Positions 46,213 to 56,245 of a stretch of 64,000 bases of DNA are shown here, one piece after another; the stretch's first letter is position 1; the number at the start of each line of letters is the position of its first letter. The notes below the pieces were generated by a model. That model saw only the letters and a program-made list of their open reading frames with translations, did no database searches and was not told where the DNA came from. The translations under genes and the position numbers were made by a program. The DNA is from Pseudonocardiales bacterium (GTDB lineage: Bacteria > Actinomycetota > Actinomycetes > Mycobacteriales > Jatrophihabitantaceae), in contig JAVEET010000222.1 in NCBI GenBank assembly GCA_030840295.1, forward strand, positions 1-64,000, written 5' to 3'.

Positions 46213-47074
46213 ACTTCCTGAGGTCGAAACTGTCCGAGCCGGTCTAGAGCGATGGATCGTCGATCGCACCATCACCGACCTGGACTCGGTGCATCCGCGG
46301 GCGGTGCGACGTCATCTGGCCGGGCCGGGTGATCTGGCCGATCGACTCCGCGGACGGACCGTGGCGTCGGTTCAGCGGCGGGGCAAGTACCTCTGGCTGC
46401 CGCTGGACGACGGGCCCGACGCCCTGATCGCGCACCTGGGCATGAGCGGCCAGCTACTCGTCACGGAACCAGGATCGCCGCCCGGACCGCACTTGCGAGC
46501 ACGGTTCAGGTTCAGCGACGGAGGCCGGGAACTCAGGTTCGTCGACCAACGCACCTTTGGCGGTGTGCATCTGGACGAACTCGTTCCGGACGGGGTCGGC
46601 CTGGTGCCCGCCGGGATTGCCCACATCGCCCGTGATCCGATGGACGAGCATTTCGACGACGCGGGCTGGATCTCCTCGGTCCGCCGTCGGCAGACCACGA
46701 TCAAGCGGGCCCTGCTCGATCAAACGGGTATTTCCGGGGTCGGCAACATCTATGCCGACGAGGCGTTGTGGCGTGCGCGGTTGCACGGTGATCGGCCGAC
46801 CGGCTCGCTCAGCAGGCCCCGGCTGGTGATCCTGCTGGCCGCGCTACGCGAGGTATTCGCCGACGCGCTGGCCGCCGGCGGTACCTCCTTCGACGCGTTG
46901 TATGTCAACGTCAACGGCGAGAGTGGGTACTTCGATCGATCGCTCAACACCTACGGACGCCAGGGCGAGCCCTGCCCCCGGTGTGGCCGCGCGATCGTCC
47001 GGGCGAGGTGGATGAACCGCTCGTCCTACTTCTGCCCGAGCTGCCAGCGCTTACCCCGCAGGCGCTCGCCGTGA
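46205..47074 (+). CDS. mutM: Formamidopyrimidine-DNA glycosylase
   Basis: 289 residues from GTG 46205, giving the mature N terminus [14 protein letters not shown] with the catalytic Pro and Glu. The conserved Lys is in RRGKYLWL. The C-terminal zinc finger reads [24 protein letters not shown] with all four Cys, and [14 protein letters not shown] is the helix-two-turn-helix. It removes oxidised purines. Start overlaps rnc, and stop overlaps acyP as GTGA. Confidence 0.96.
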   Translation: MPELPEVETVRAGLERWIVDRTITDLDSVHPRAVRRHLAGPGDLADRLRGRTVASVQRRGKYLWLPLDDGPDALIAHLGMSGQLLVTEPGSPPGPHLRARFRFSDGGRELRFVDQRTFGGVHLDELVPDGVGLVPAGIAHIARDPMDEHFDDAGWISSVRRRQTTIKRALLDQTGISGVGNIYADEALWRARLHGDRPTGSLSRPRLVILLAALREVFADALAAGGTSFDALYVNVNGESGYFDRSLNTYGRQGEPCPRCGRAIVRARWMNRSSYFCPSCQRLPRRRSP

Positions 47075-47367
47075 CGGGCGCTGATGAGCAGCAGCCGGTG
47101 CGGCTCACGGCCTGGGTGCACGGCTCGGTGCAGGGCGTCGGGTTCCGCTGGTGGACCCGCTCACGCGCCTTGGAGTTGGGCCTCGTCGGCTGGGCGAAGA
47201 ACCTCGCCGACGGCAGGGTCGAGATCGTGGCCGAAGGCACCCGTGAGCAATGTGACCGGCTGGTTGCAGCGTTGCGGTCGGTCCGGGCACCGGGCCGGGT
47301 GACCGGGGTGAGCGCCCAGGACTACGTCCCGGCGCGCGGCGGGGTGGAAGGCTTTACAGAGCGTTGA
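47071..47367 (+). CDS. acyP: Acylphosphatase
   Basis: 98 residues from GTG 47071. [20 protein letters not shown] contains the phosphate-binding loop and catalytic Arg; the catalytic Asn is in [17 protein letters not shown]. It is translationally coupled to mutM. The order mutM-acyP-smc is conserved in actinobacteria. I see nothing identifiable in the 200 bp after it. Confidence 0.94.
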   Translation: MTGADEQQPVRLTAWVHGSVQGVGFRWWTRSRALELGLVGWAKNLADGRVEIVAEGTREQCDRLVAALRSVRAPGRVTGVSAQDYVPARGGVEGFTER

Positions 47368-47568
47368 CGCCGAGTGCCTCGATCCGGCCGGCGGGCGCGG
47401 CGCGGGCCTTCTGGGATTTGTTTCTTGGCGCTCGCGGTGCGACCATGGGATGACAGAAATCACTCCTCAACCGGCTCGGTGCCGGCGGCTCTGTGTGTGT
47501 GAAGCCGAACGCTCCACACGATATTCAGTGGTCGCCCCGGTCGGTCGAGACCCGCGAAAGGTCGCAAC

Positions 47569-47757
47569 ATGGCCAGGGCGTTGCTGGGACACCTTCCCAC
47601 CTCTGCAGATCGTCACCTCATCGAAGAAAACGCCCGGCTCAAGGCCCGCGTGCGGGATCTCGAAGCGCAGCTCGCCGAACTTAAGGATTCGATGTCCTCG
47701 GTGGAATTGCTGGATGAGCTGCATAGAATCACCAGTTCCGCTTCCGCCCTCGCCTGA
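47569..47757 (+). CDS. Small coiled-coil protein of unknown function
   Basis: 62 residues from ATG 47569 with AAAGG upstream. Residues 18-50 form a charged amphipathic helix (EENARLKARVRDLEAQLAEL) with a heptad leucine pattern, so dimerisation is likely. I do not recognise a family. It stands alone between acyP and smc with about 125 bp on its 3' side. The coding pattern is like its neighbours, so it is probably real. Confidence 0.6.
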   Translation: MARALLGHLPTSADRHLIEENARLKARVRDLEAQLAELKDSMSSVELLDELHRITSSASALA

Positions 47758-47882
47758 CGGCCGGCACGCGCCGGTTGACGGTAGATTGCCTGTGCGGTGT
47801 CGGCGAAGGCTCCACCAGTTGTCCGATGGAACCTTCGAACTGCCGCGGTGAACACCGTCCTCTAGCCACGTCCGGAGCCTGA

Positions 47883-50800
47883 GTGCATCTCAAGTCACTG
47901 ACGCTGAAGGGTTTCAAGTCCTTCGCGTCGGCTACCACGCTCCGCTTCGAGCCCGGGATCACGGCCGTCGTGGGACCGAACGGTTCCGGCAAGTCCAACG
48001 TGGTGGATGCCATCGCGTGGGTGCTGGGAGAACAGGGGGCCAAGGCCCTGCGCGGCGGCAAGATGGAAGACGTCATCTTCGCCGGCACCGCCGGCCGGCC
48101 GCCCCTGGGCCGCGCCGAGGTCACGCTCACCATCGACAACGCCGACAACGCGCTGCCCATCGACTACACCGAGGTCTCGATCACCCGCCGGATGTTCCGC
48201 GACGGTGCCAGCGAGTACGAGATCAACGGCGAGGGTGCCCGGCTGCTGGATATCCAGGAGCTGCTGTCGGACTCCGGCATCGGTCGGGAAATGCACGTCA
48301 TCGTCGGACAGGGTCAGCTCGACTCGATCCTGCAGGCTCGCCCCGAAGACCGGCGCGGCTTCATCGAAGAAGCGGCCGGTGTGTTGAAACACCGCAAGCG
48401 CAAAGAGAAGGCGCTGCGCAAGCTCGACGCCATGCAGGCGAACCTCACCCGGCTGACCGATCTGACCGGTGAACTGCGCCGTCAGCTCAAACCGCTGGGC
48501 AAACAGGCCGAGGTGGCCCGGCGGGCGGCCGGCGTCCAGGCCGAGCTGCGGGATTCCCGGCTCCGGCTGTTGGCCGATGACCTCATCACCTCGTGCGGCA
48601 CGCTCGAGGCCGAGGTGGCCGACGAGACCGCGATCCGGACCCGGCGGGCCGAGGTCGAAGCCGCATTGGGTAACGCTTCGTCGGCGGAAGCCGAGCTGGA
48701 GCAGGCGCTCGCGGCCGACGCACCCGCCGTGGCCGCGGCCCAGGAAGTGTTCTTCAAACTGTCGGCGCTGCAGGAGCGATTCCGCGGAACGCAGAAGCTG
48801 GCCGCCGAGCGACTGCGGCACCTATCGGAGTTCGCCGAGGAGGAACGCCGCGGCCGGGACCCGCAGGAACTGGAGAACGAGGCCGCCGCGATCCGCGAGC
48901 AGGAGGCGGAGCTCACGGCGGAGCTGGACGAAGCCCGGATGGCCTTGCAGCAGGCCGTGACCGACCGCCAGCAGGGCGAGCGCGAGCTGGCAGACGCCGA
49001 GCGGGCACTGGTGGCGGCGGCGCGGGCTGTCGCCGACCGGCGGGAGGGCCTGGCCAAACTCGCGGGTCAGGTCAACGCACTGCGCACCCGCGCCTCGGCC
49101 GGCGGCGACGAGATCGCCCGCATCGCGGCGTCGGCTGAGCAGGCCCGGGAACGGGCCGGCGTCGCCGCAGCCGACCTCCAGCATGCCCAGGGTGAGGTTG
49201 GCGTGCTGGATGAGGGTGAGGTGGACCTGGACAGTCGCCACGAGGCGGCCGTCGCGCGTCTGGAGCAGGCATCGGCTCGGGTCGCAGACCTCGTGGAGGT
49301 CGAGCGCGCGGCCGAACGGGATCGGTCGACCTGGTCGGTTCGCCGGGATGCGCTGGCCATGGGACTACTGCGCAAGGACGGCGCCGGTGCCCTGCTGGCG
49401 GCCGGATCACAACTGTCCGGTGTGCTGGGATCGGTGGCTGCTCTGCTGTCCGTGGAGCCGGGTCACGAGGCGGCACTCACCGCAGCGCTCGGTGCGATCG
49501 CGGATGCTGTGGCCGTGAGCTCGCCCGACGATGCCGCCGTCGCGCTGGAGCTGCTCAAGTCCACCGACGCCGGTCAGGCCGGCCTGTTCATCTCCGAAGA
49601 CGGCACCGACCGACCCGGGCCGGACCGCTCCGACTGGCCGGTGTTGCCGGCCACCGCGCGGTGGGCGACGGATGTGGTGAATGCGCCGGGCGAACTCCGT
49701 CCCGCGCTCGACCACGCCCTGGCCATGGTTGCACTGGTCCCTGATCTGGGTGTTGCACAGCGGCTGGTCCGTCAGCATCCGGACGTCCGTGCGGTCACCG
49801 CGGACGGCGATGTGCTCGGGCGTAACTGGGCCTTCGGCGGCTCTTCGTCGTCCCCGAGTGCGCTCGAAGTCCAGGCCGCGGTCGACGAAGCCGAACAGAA
49901 GGCGGCGGAGGCCGGCCAGCGCTACGAACGCGTGCACTCCGAGCTGGTCTCGGCACGCGAAGAGTCGTCCCGCCTGGAATCCGAGGCCGCAGCGACCCTC
50001 GATGCGCTGAATGAGTCCGACGCACGGCTCAACGCGGTTGCCGAACGGCTCGCGCAGCTGGCGCAGGCCGAGCGGTCGGCGACCGCCGAGGCCGAACGGC
50101 TCGACGTGGCCCGGACCGCGGCTGAAGCGGCGCGCGACAAGGATCTGGCGGGTCTGGTCGATCTCGAGGAACGGCTCCGGTTGGCCGAGGCTGAACCGAC
50201 CGAGGATGAGGAACCTCCGGTCGAACTGCGTGACGACCGGGCCGCGTCCGTGGCGGTCTCCCGGCAGGCCGAGATGGACGCCAGGCTCGCCGTTCGCACC
50301 CAGGAGGAGCGGGTTCGGGCCCTGTCGGGACGTGCCGATTCCCTGCTTCGGGCGGCCGAGTCCGAACGTCAGGCCCGCGCCCGGCAGGAGGCAGCGCGAG
50401 TCAAGCGGGCTCAGGGTGCGCGGGTGGCGGCCGCGGTCAACGAAGCCGCGCTCACCGCCCTCGACCGACTGGAGGGGACGGTGGCCCGAGCAGGCAGTCG
50501 ACGGGAAGCGGTGCAGCACGCGCGCCGGGAACGCGAAACCGCACTGTCGTCGGCGCGGGCGACCGCCAGGGAACTGGCCGCCGAGCTGGCCAAGTTGACC
50601 GACGCGGTGCACCGCGACGAGGTGGCCCGGGCCGAGCAACGACTGCGTATCGAGCAACTTCAGGCCAAGGCGGTCGAGGAATTCGGCGTCGAGGTCGAGG
50701 TGCTCATCAGCGACTACGGCCCCGACCAGCCGGTGCCGCCGTCCTCGCAGGAAACGGCGGAATACCAGCAGGCCGTCGAGCGCGGCGAGGACGTCATCGC

Positions 50801-51497
50801 GCCGCAACCCGGGCCCTTCGACCGTCCGTCGCAGGAGAAACGCGCGGCCCGAGCCGAGCGGGACCTCGCCCTGCTGGGCCGGGTGAACCCGCTGGCCCTG
50901 GAAGAGTTCGCCGCGCTGGAGGAACGCCACCAGTTCCTGGCGACCCAGCTCGAGGACCTCAAGAACACCCGTCGCGACCTCCTGACCGTTGTCAAGGAAG
51001 TCGACGACCGGATCCTGGAGGTCTTCACCGCCGCCTATCGCGATGTCGAACGCGAGTTCGAGATCGTGTTCCGCACCCTCTTTCCCGGTGGTGAAGGCAG
51101 GTTGCTGCTGACCGAGCCTGATGACATGTTGCTGACCGGTATCGAGATCGAGGCACGTCCGCCGGGTAAGAAGGTCAAGCGGCTCTCGCTGCTGTCCGGT
51201 GGCGAGCGCTCGCTGACGGCTGTGGCGCTCTTGGTCGCCATCTTCCGCGCGCGACCGAGCCCCTTCTACGTGCTGGACGAGATCGAGGCCGCCCTGGACG
51301 ACGTGAACCTCGGACGGTTGGTGGGACTGATCGGCGAGTTGCGCGCCAGCAGCCAGATCATCGTCATCACCCACCAGAAGCGCACCATGGAGGTTGCCGA
51401 CGCGCTGTACGGCGTGACCATGCGCGGCGATGGCATCACCCAGGTGATCAGCCAGCGGCTGCGTGACGACACCGATGAACCGGTCAGCGCAGGCTGA
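47883..51497 (+). CDS. smc: Chromosome segregation protein SMC
   Basis: 1204 residues from GTG 47883. Walker A is VGPNGSGKSNVVDAI (about residue 32), with the N-terminal lobe continuing to VIVGQGQLDSIL. Two long coiled coils flank a hinge at about 510-660. The C-terminal lobe has the ABC signature LLSGGERSLTAVALL and Walker B FYVLDEIEAALDD. It compacts and segregates chromosomes with ScpAB. Confidence 0.97.
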   Translation: MHLKSLTLKGFKSFASATTLRFEPGITAVVGPNGSGKSNVVDAIAWVLGEQGAKALRGGKMEDVIFAGTAGRPPLGRAEVTLTIDNADNALPIDYTEVSITRRMFRDGASEYEINGEGARLLDIQELLSDSGIGREMHVIVGQGQLDSILQARPEDRRGFIEEAAGVLKHRKRKEKALRKLDAMQANLTRLTDLTGELRRQLKPLGKQAEVARRAAGVQAELRDSRLRLLADDLITSCGTLEAEVADETAIRTRRAEVEAALGNASSAEAELEQALAADAPAVAAAQEVFFKLSALQERFRGTQKLAAERLRHLSEFAEEERRGRDPQELENEAAAIREQEAELTAELDEARMALQQAVTDRQQGERELADAERALVAAARAVADRREGLAKLAGQVNALRTRASAGGDEIARIAASAEQARERAGVAAADLQHAQGEVGVLDEGEVDLDSRHEAAVARLEQASARVADLVEVERAAERDRSTWSVRRDALAMGLLRKDGAGALLAAGSQLSGVLGSVAALLSVEPGHEAALTAALGAIADAVAVSSPDDAAVALELLKSTDAGQAGLFISEDGTDRPGPDRSDWPVLPATARWATDVVNAPGELRPALDHALAMVALVPDLGVAQRLVRQHPDVRAVTADGDVLGRNWAFGGSSSSPSALEVQAAVDEAEQKAAEAGQRYERVHSELVSAREESSRLESEAAATLDALNESDARLNAVAERLAQLAQAERSATAEAERLDVARTAAEAARDKDLAGLVDLEERLRLAEAEPTEDEEPPVELRDDRAASVAVSRQAEMDARLAVRTQEERVRALSGRADSLLRAAESERQARARQEAARVKRAQGARVAAAVNEAALTALDRLEGTVARAGSRREAVQHARRERETALSSARATARELAAELAKLTDAVHRDEVARAEQRLRIEQLQAKAVEEFGVEVEVLISDYGPDQPVPPSSQETAEYQQAVERGEDVIAPQPGPFDRPSQEKRAARAERDLALLGRVNPLALEEFAALEERHQFLATQLEDLKNTRRDLLTVVKEVDDRILEVFTAAYRDVEREFEIVFRTLFPGGEGRLLLTEPDDMLLTGIEIEARPPGKKVKRLSLLSGGERSLTAVALLVAIFRARPSPFYVLDEIEAALDDVNLGRLVGLIGELRASSQIIVITHQKRTMEVADALYGVTMRGDGITQVISQRLRDDTDEPVSAG

Positions 51498-51583
51498 GAT
51501 CGCGCGGTCTGAGTATCGCGCAGGCTGCGCGGCCGGAAGCTGAGGAATCGGGCCTGTCAGGTTGAGCAGGTACCGTTCGTGGC

Positions 51584-52561
51584 GTGTTACGTCGAATCGT
51601 GCTGCTCGCGACCGTCGCCCTACCGGCATTGCTACTGTCGGCCGCCTGCACACCAGCCCCCAGCCCGTCCTCGTCCGCTCCGGCGGGCAGCGCGTCTTCG
51701 AGCGCATCCGGCCGTGGCACAGCCAGTTCGTCGGCGTCCGCCACGGCGAAGCCGACTCCGACCAAGAAGCCGGTGCCCACCAAGAAGGTGCACGTCTCGC
51801 TGTTGGAGAACGACGGCGCCACCTATGGCGTCGGGATGCCCATCATCGCGTGGTTCGATCGCGCCCCGACCAATGCCAAGGCCTTCGCCGCGGCAACCAC
51901 CGTGACGGTGAACGGGTCCAAGATCAGCGGTGGTTGGTACTTCGAAAGTACCGCGCACTCCGGGTCGGCGTTGGAGGCACACTACCGACCGGTCACCTAC
52001 TGGCCGGCGCACGCCAAGATCGAGGTGAATCTGCCCGTGAAGGGCCTTAGCGCAGGTCCCGGGTTGGCCTACGACAACAGCCTGACGCTGTCGATCTCGA
52101 CCGGCGCCGCGAATATCCTGACCGTCGACGCGCACACCCTGAAGATGACCGTGAAAACGGACAACAAACTCTATGGCACCTACGCGGTGTCGCTGGGTGC
52201 GAACAACACGCCGACAGCCCGCGGCACCAAGGTGATCATGGAAAAGGGTGCCGACATCTCGATGCGCGGGCCTGGTTACTACGACGCGCACGTGCAATGG
52301 ACCCAACGCCTCACCTATGGCGGCGAGTATCTGCACTCCGCCCCGTGGAATGTGGCCAATCTGGGGGTACGCAGCACCTCTAACGGGTGTACCAACCTCT
52401 TGCCCGCGGTGGCCAAGAAGCTGTTCGGGTTCCTCGAGATCGGCGATGTGGTGAACTATCCGAATGCCAACGGGCCGGCCATGCAGCTGGGTCAGGGCTA
52501 TGGCGATTGGAATGTGCCGTGGACGACCTGGCTCACCGGTGGTGCGCTCAAGACCAGCTGA
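51584..52561 (+). CDS. L,D-transpeptidase lipoprotein (YkuD)
   Basis: 325 residues. Signal sequence with lipobox LLLSAAC (about residue 22), then a Ser/Ala/Pro/Lys-rich linker, an Ig-like domain (VHVSLLENDGATYGVGMPI) and a C-terminal YkuD domain. The active-site segment is GGEYLHSAPWNVANLG...STSNGCTNLL, the HXn-S(x)xGC motif with catalytic Cys; SNGC replaces the common SHGC. It forms 3-3 peptidoglycan cross-links at the cell surface. Its position between smc and ftsY is not standard. Confidence 0.9.
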   Translation: MLRRIVLLATVALPALLLSAACTPAPSPSSSAPAGSASSSASGRGTASSSASATAKPTPTKKPVPTKKVHVSLLENDGATYGVGMPIIAWFDRAPTNAKAFAAATTVTVNGSKISGGWYFESTAHSGSALEAHYRPVTYWPAHAKIEVNLPVKGLSAGPGLAYDNSLTLSISTGAANILTVDAHTLKMTVKTDNKLYGTYAVSLGANNTPTARGTKVIMEKGADISMRGPGYYDAHVQWTQRLTYGGEYLHSAPWNVANLGVRSTSNGCTNLLPAVAKKLFGFLEIGDVVNYPNANGPAMQLGQGYGDWNVPWTTWLTGGALKTS

Positions 52562-52620
52562 GCCGGCCGGCGCAGATCATGGATTTCCTCGCTGATGCCG
52601 ACTGCTGAGAGGATGACCCG

Positions 52621-53799
52621 GTGCTTGCCATCATCGTGACCGTAGTGGTTCTGCTCATCCTCGCCGCCGTCCTCGTCGTCGGCTTCGTCGTTCCCAGAGT
52701 CAGGCGAGGCCGCGGCGAGCTTCCGCCTCCACCGGTCCGGTCAACCGGGGTTACTGCAACCAAGCCTCCGGTCGAGAGTGCAGCACCAGCCGCGCCCGAA
52801 CGCCTCGTTCAGCCGGCACCTCCAGCGGCCGAGACCGCACCGCCCGGACCATTGCTCGACGTTCCGGAGCCGATCGCCGGCCGGATGCAGCGGCTTCGCG
52901 CGCGGCTGGCCCGCTCACAGACTTCGCTCGGCCGCGGCCTGCTCTCCGTGCTGTCTCGGGACAAGCTCGACGACGACGCTTGGGACGAGATCGAAGAGGC
53001 GCTGCTGACGGCGGATGTCGGCCTGAAATCCACCACCGAAATCGTCGACCGGCTCCGTACCCGAACCCAGATCCTCGGCACCCGCAGCCAGGGGGAGTTG
53101 CGGGCACTGCTCAGCGAAGAGCTGGTCACGGCGCTGCGGCCTGAACTGGATCGCACCCTGCACACCGTCCCCACCGGCAGCGGCCCGGCGGTGGTCATGG
53201 TGGTCGGCGTGAACGGCACCGGCAAGACGACGACCTGTGGAAAGCTGGCTCGGGTACTGGTCGCCGACGGTCGTACGGTGCTGCTCGGAGCGGCGGATAC
53301 CTTCCGGGCCGCGGCGGCCGATCAACTGCAGACCTGGGGCGCCCGGGTCGGCGCGGAGACGATTCGCGGCCCGGAAGGCGGTGACCCGGCCAGCGTCGCC
53401 TTCGAGGCCGTCAAGGCCGGGAAAGAAGCGGGCGTCGACGCGGTCCTGATCGACACAGCTGGGCGATTGCACACCAAGGTCGGCTTGATGGACGAACTGG
53501 GCAAGGTCAAGCGGGTAGTGGAGAAGCACGGCCCGATCGACGAAACCCTGCTGGTACTCGACGCCACCACGGGCCAGAACGGGTTGACTCAGGCGCGGGT
53601 GTTTCTTGAGGTTGCCGAGGTCACCGGGGTGGTCCTGACCAAGCTGGACGGCACCGCGAAGGGCGGCATCGTGATCAGTGTGCAGGCCGAACTGGGCGTT
53701 CCGGTCAAGCTCATCGGCTTGGGGGAGGGCGCCGATGACCTCGCGCCGTTCGATCCAGAGCAGTTCGTCGACGCGTTGCTCGGCGACGTCGTCGGCTGA
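52621..53799 (+). CDS. ftsY: Signal recognition particle receptor FtsY
   Basis: 392 residues from GTG 52621. Residues 1-27 form a transmembrane anchor (IIVTVVVLLILAAVLVVGFVV), as in actinobacterial FtsY. A Pro/Ala-rich linker follows to about residue 85, then the NG domain: VMVVGVNGTGKTTTCGKLA (G1), ADTFRAAAADQL, IDTAGRLHTKVGLMDELGK and LTKLDGTAKGGIV. It docks the SRP-ribosome complex at the membrane. Confidence 0.97.
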   Translation: MLAIIVTVVVLLILAAVLVVGFVVPRVRRGRGELPPPPVRSTGVTATKPPVESAAPAAPERLVQPAPPAAETAPPGPLLDVPEPIAGRMQRLRARLARSQTSLGRGLLSVLSRDKLDDDAWDEIEEALLTADVGLKSTTEIVDRLRTRTQILGTRSQGELRALLSEELVTALRPELDRTLHTVPTGSGPAVVMVVGVNGTGKTTTCGKLARVLVADGRTVLLGAADTFRAAAADQLQTWGARVGAETIRGPEGGDPASVAFEAVKAGKEAGVDAVLIDTAGRLHTKVGLMDELGKVKRVVEKHGPIDETLLVLDATTGQNGLTQARVFLEVAEVTGVVLTKLDGTAKGGIVISVQAELGVPVKLIGLGEGADDLAPFDPEQFVDALLGDVVG

Positions 53800-53829
53800 T
53801 CGATCGCGCAGCGGAGAGGACCGGCGTAC

Positions 53830-54861
53830 GTGAAGGCGCTTTTCAAGTCCGGGCCGCACCCGGGGTTCGAGTTGGTCGATCGCGCCGAACCCGAGCCGGC
53901 CGATGGCGAGGTGAAGATCCGGGTGCTCCGCACCGGTCTGTGTGGCACGGATCTGCACATCGAGTCCTGGGACGCCTGGGCGCAGAGTGAGATCAAAACG
54001 CCGCTGATCCCCGGTCACGAGTTCTTCGGCGAGGTCGTCGAGGTCGGTGACGCCGTGCGCGATGTCCGCGTCGGAGACCGGGTTTCCGGGGAGGGCCACA
54101 TCGTCTGCGGGATCTGCCGCAACTGCCGGGCCGGCCGTCGCCAGATGTGTATTCGAACCTTGAGCGTGGGCGTACACCGCGATGGTGCCTTTGCCGAGTA
54201 TGTCGTGCTGCCCGAGAGCAACGTCTGGGTGCATCCACCGGACATCGATCCCGACCTGGGCGCCATTTTCGACCCGTTCGGCAATGCAGTGCACACCGCG
54301 CTGAGTTTTCCGATGACCGGCGAGGACGTGCTGATCACCGGTGCCGGACCGATCGGTCTGATGGCCGCGGCAGTGGCTCGCCACATCGGCGCCCGGTTCG
54401 TCGTCGTCACCGACGTCAGCCGGCCGCGACTGGCCTTGGCCCGTGGGCTCGGCGTCGACCTTGCCGTCGACGTTTCCTCGTCCTCGATCGCCGAGGCCCA
54501 AGCTGCCCTCGGGATGCGTGAGGGCTTCGATATCGGCCTGGAGATGTCCGGACATCCGAGCGCCCTGCCACAGATGATCGCCAACATGAACCACGGTGGA
54601 CGGATCGCGGTGCTGGGGCTGCCCAGCCAGCAGGTCAGTCTCGACTGGGCGAAGGTCGTCACTCATATGTTGACGATCAAGGGGATCTACGGCCGCGAGA
54701 TGTTCGAGACCTGGTACGCGATGAGCGCGATGCTGAAGTCCGGGCTCGACATCTCGTCCGTCATCACCGACCGGTTCGCGGCCGCGGACTGGGCAACCGG
54801 CTTCGCCACCGCGCGGTCCGCTGTAGGCGGCAAGGTCGTCCTCGACTGGACCGAGCTCTGA
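53830..54861 (+). CDS. tdh: L-threonine 3-dehydrogenase
   Basis: 343 residues from GTG 53830. Zinc-dependent medium-chain dehydrogenase: [12 protein letters not shown] and [13 protein letters not shown] around catalytic zinc, [15 protein letters not shown] for structural zinc, and [18 protein letters not shown] for [15 protein letters not shown] is the threonine dehydrogenase hallmark. It makes 2-amino-3-ketobutyrate for Kbl, encoded next. The two genes are separated by a 10-bp tandem repeat array. Confidence 0.95.
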   Translation: MKALFKSGPHPGFELVDRAEPEPADGEVKIRVLRTGLCGTDLHIESWDAWAQSEIKTPLIPGHEFFGEVVEVGDAVRDVRVGDRVSGEGHIVCGICRNCRAGRRQMCIRTLSVGVHRDGAFAEYVVLPESNVWVHPPDIDPDLGAIFDPFGNAVHTALSFPMTGEDVLITGAGPIGLMAAAVARHIGARFVVVTDVSRPRLALARGLGVDLAVDVSSSSIAEAQAALGMREGFDIGLEMSGHPSALPQMIANMNHGGRIAVLGLPSQQVSLDWAKVVTHMLTIKGIYGREMFETWYAMSAMLKSGLDISSVITDRFAAADWATGFATARSAVGGKVVLDWTEL

Positions 54862-54880
54862 GGACCTGACCTCGACCGAC

Positions 54881-54990
54881 TGGGTACGACTGGGTACGAC
54901 TGGGTACGACTGGGTACGACTGGGTACGACTGGGTACGACTGGGTACGACTGGGTACGACTGGGTAGGACTGGGTAGGACTGGGTAGGAC
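54881..54990. repeat. 11 copies of a 10-bp tandem repeat between tdh and kbl
   Basis: Eight perfect TGGGTACGAC units (54881-54960) are followed by three TGGGTAGGAC units (54961-54990), 110 bp in all. Degenerate relatives flank both ends (CTCGACCGAC, ACGCTACGAC). The array fills most of the 175-bp gap between two genes of one pathway. The period is close to one helical turn. No spacers are present. Confidence 0.97.
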
Positions 54991-55036
54991 ACGCTACGAC
55001 AGGCACGATCGCATCGGCCCCGAAGGAGAATCCGCA

Positions 55037-56218
55037 ATGTACGGCACCATGCAGGAGCAACTGCGAAGCACCCTGGACGAGGTCCGGGCGGCGGGACTGT
55101 ACAAGCACGAGCGCCAGATCTCCTCGGCGCAGTCGGCGCACATCACGACGTCCGGTAAGCGGGTTCTGAACTTCTGCGCCAACAACTATCTCGGCCTCGC
55201 CGATCATCCGGACATCGAGGCGGCCGCCAAGAAGGCCATCGATGATTGGGGATTCGGCCTGGCCAGCGTCCGTTTCATCTGCGGCACGCAGACTTTGCAC
55301 ATCGAGCTGGAGCGCGCGGTATCCAGCTTCCTGAATACTGAGGCCACCATCCTCTACTCCTCTTGTTTCGATGCCAACGGTGGCGTGTTCGAGACCCTGT
55401 TCGGACCCGAGGACGCGATCATCTCCGACGAGTTGAACCACGCCTCGATCATCGACGGCATCCGGTTGTCCAAGGCGAAGCGGCTGAGATACCGCAACCG
55501 GGATATGGCCGACCTGGAAATCCAGCTGGTGGCCGCCGCCGGCGCCCGGCAGCGGGTGATCGTCACCGACGGCGTGTTCTCGATGGACGGCTATCTCGCG
55601 CCATTGGCCGAGATCTGTGATCTGGCCGAGCGGTACCAGGCCCTGGTCATGGTCGACGACTCACACGCCGTCGGTTTTCTCGGCGCGAACGGCCGGGGTA
55701 CGCCGGAACTGGCCGGCGTGGGACCTCGGATCGACATCTACACCGGTACCTTCGGCAAGGCTCTGGGGGGCGCCTCCGGTGGCTACGTCAGCGCCCGGGC
55801 CGAAATCGTGGAATTACTTCGGCAGCGCTCCCGGCCGTACCTGTTCTCCAACACGGTGGCTCCCGCCGTGGTGGCCGGTACCCTGGCCGCCCTGCAGCTG
55901 GTCGAGCACAGCAGCGCGGGCCGGCAGGCCTTACGCCGTAACGCCGAACTGTTCCGGCGAAGGATGACCGAGGAGGGCTTCGACCTGCTGGATGGCGAGC
56001 ATCCTATCGTCCCGGTCATGTTCGGCGACGCCGCTCGCGCGGCCAAGGTCGCCGAGGCCATGCTGCAGCAGGACGTCTACGTCGTGGCATTCAGCTACCC
56101 GGTAGTTCCGCAGGGCAAGGCGAGAATCCGGGTACAGCTGTCCGCGGCCCATTCGGTCCAGGACGTCGAGACCTGCGTACAGGCCTTCAAAACGGCGCGC
56201 CTGAAGGTACCCGACTGA
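55037..56218 (+). CDS. kbl: 2-amino-3-ketobutyrate coenzyme A ligase (glycine C-acetyltransferase)
   Basis: 393 residues. PLP enzyme of the alpha-oxoamine synthase family: [59 protein letters not shown] and the PLP lysine in [14 protein letters not shown]. It cleaves 2-amino-3-ketobutyrate with CoA to glycine and acetyl-CoA. GAAGGAGAA lies just before ATG 55037. It works with Tdh. Confidence 0.97.
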   Translation: MYGTMQEQLRSTLDEVRAAGLYKHERQISSAQSAHITTSGKRVLNFCANNYLGLADHPDIEAAAKKAIDDWGFGLASVRFICGTQTLHIELERAVSSFLNTEATILYSSCFDANGGVFETLFGPEDAIISDELNHASIIDGIRLSKAKRLRYRNRDMADLEIQLVAAAGARQRVIVTDGVFSMDGYLAPLAEICDLAERYQALVMVDDSHAVGFLGANGRGTPELAGVGPRIDIYTGTFGKALGGASGGYVSARAEIVELLRQRSRPYLFSNTVAPAVVAGTLAALQLVEHSSAGRQALRRNAELFRRRMTEEGFDLLDGEHPIVPVMFGDAARAAKVAEAMLQQDVYVVAFSYPVVPQGKARIRVQLSAAHSVQDVETCVQAFKTARLKVPD

Positions 56219-56245
56219 GACCCCGTCGCTCGTGGTCCGACAACG

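Noticed and set aside
49407-51707. Very long minus-strand ORF (766 codons) opposite smc
   Set aside because: High-GC codon bias keeps the antisense frame open. The peptide shows no domains, and smc on the plus strand has all its motifs.
54881-54990. CRISPR array between tdh and kbl
   Set aside because: Units are contiguous 10-mers without spacers, and no cas genes are present.
54764-55441. Minus-strand ORF reading through the 10-bp repeats ([10 protein letters not shown] units)
   Set aside because: An open frame created by the repeat; flanks are antisense to tdh and kbl.
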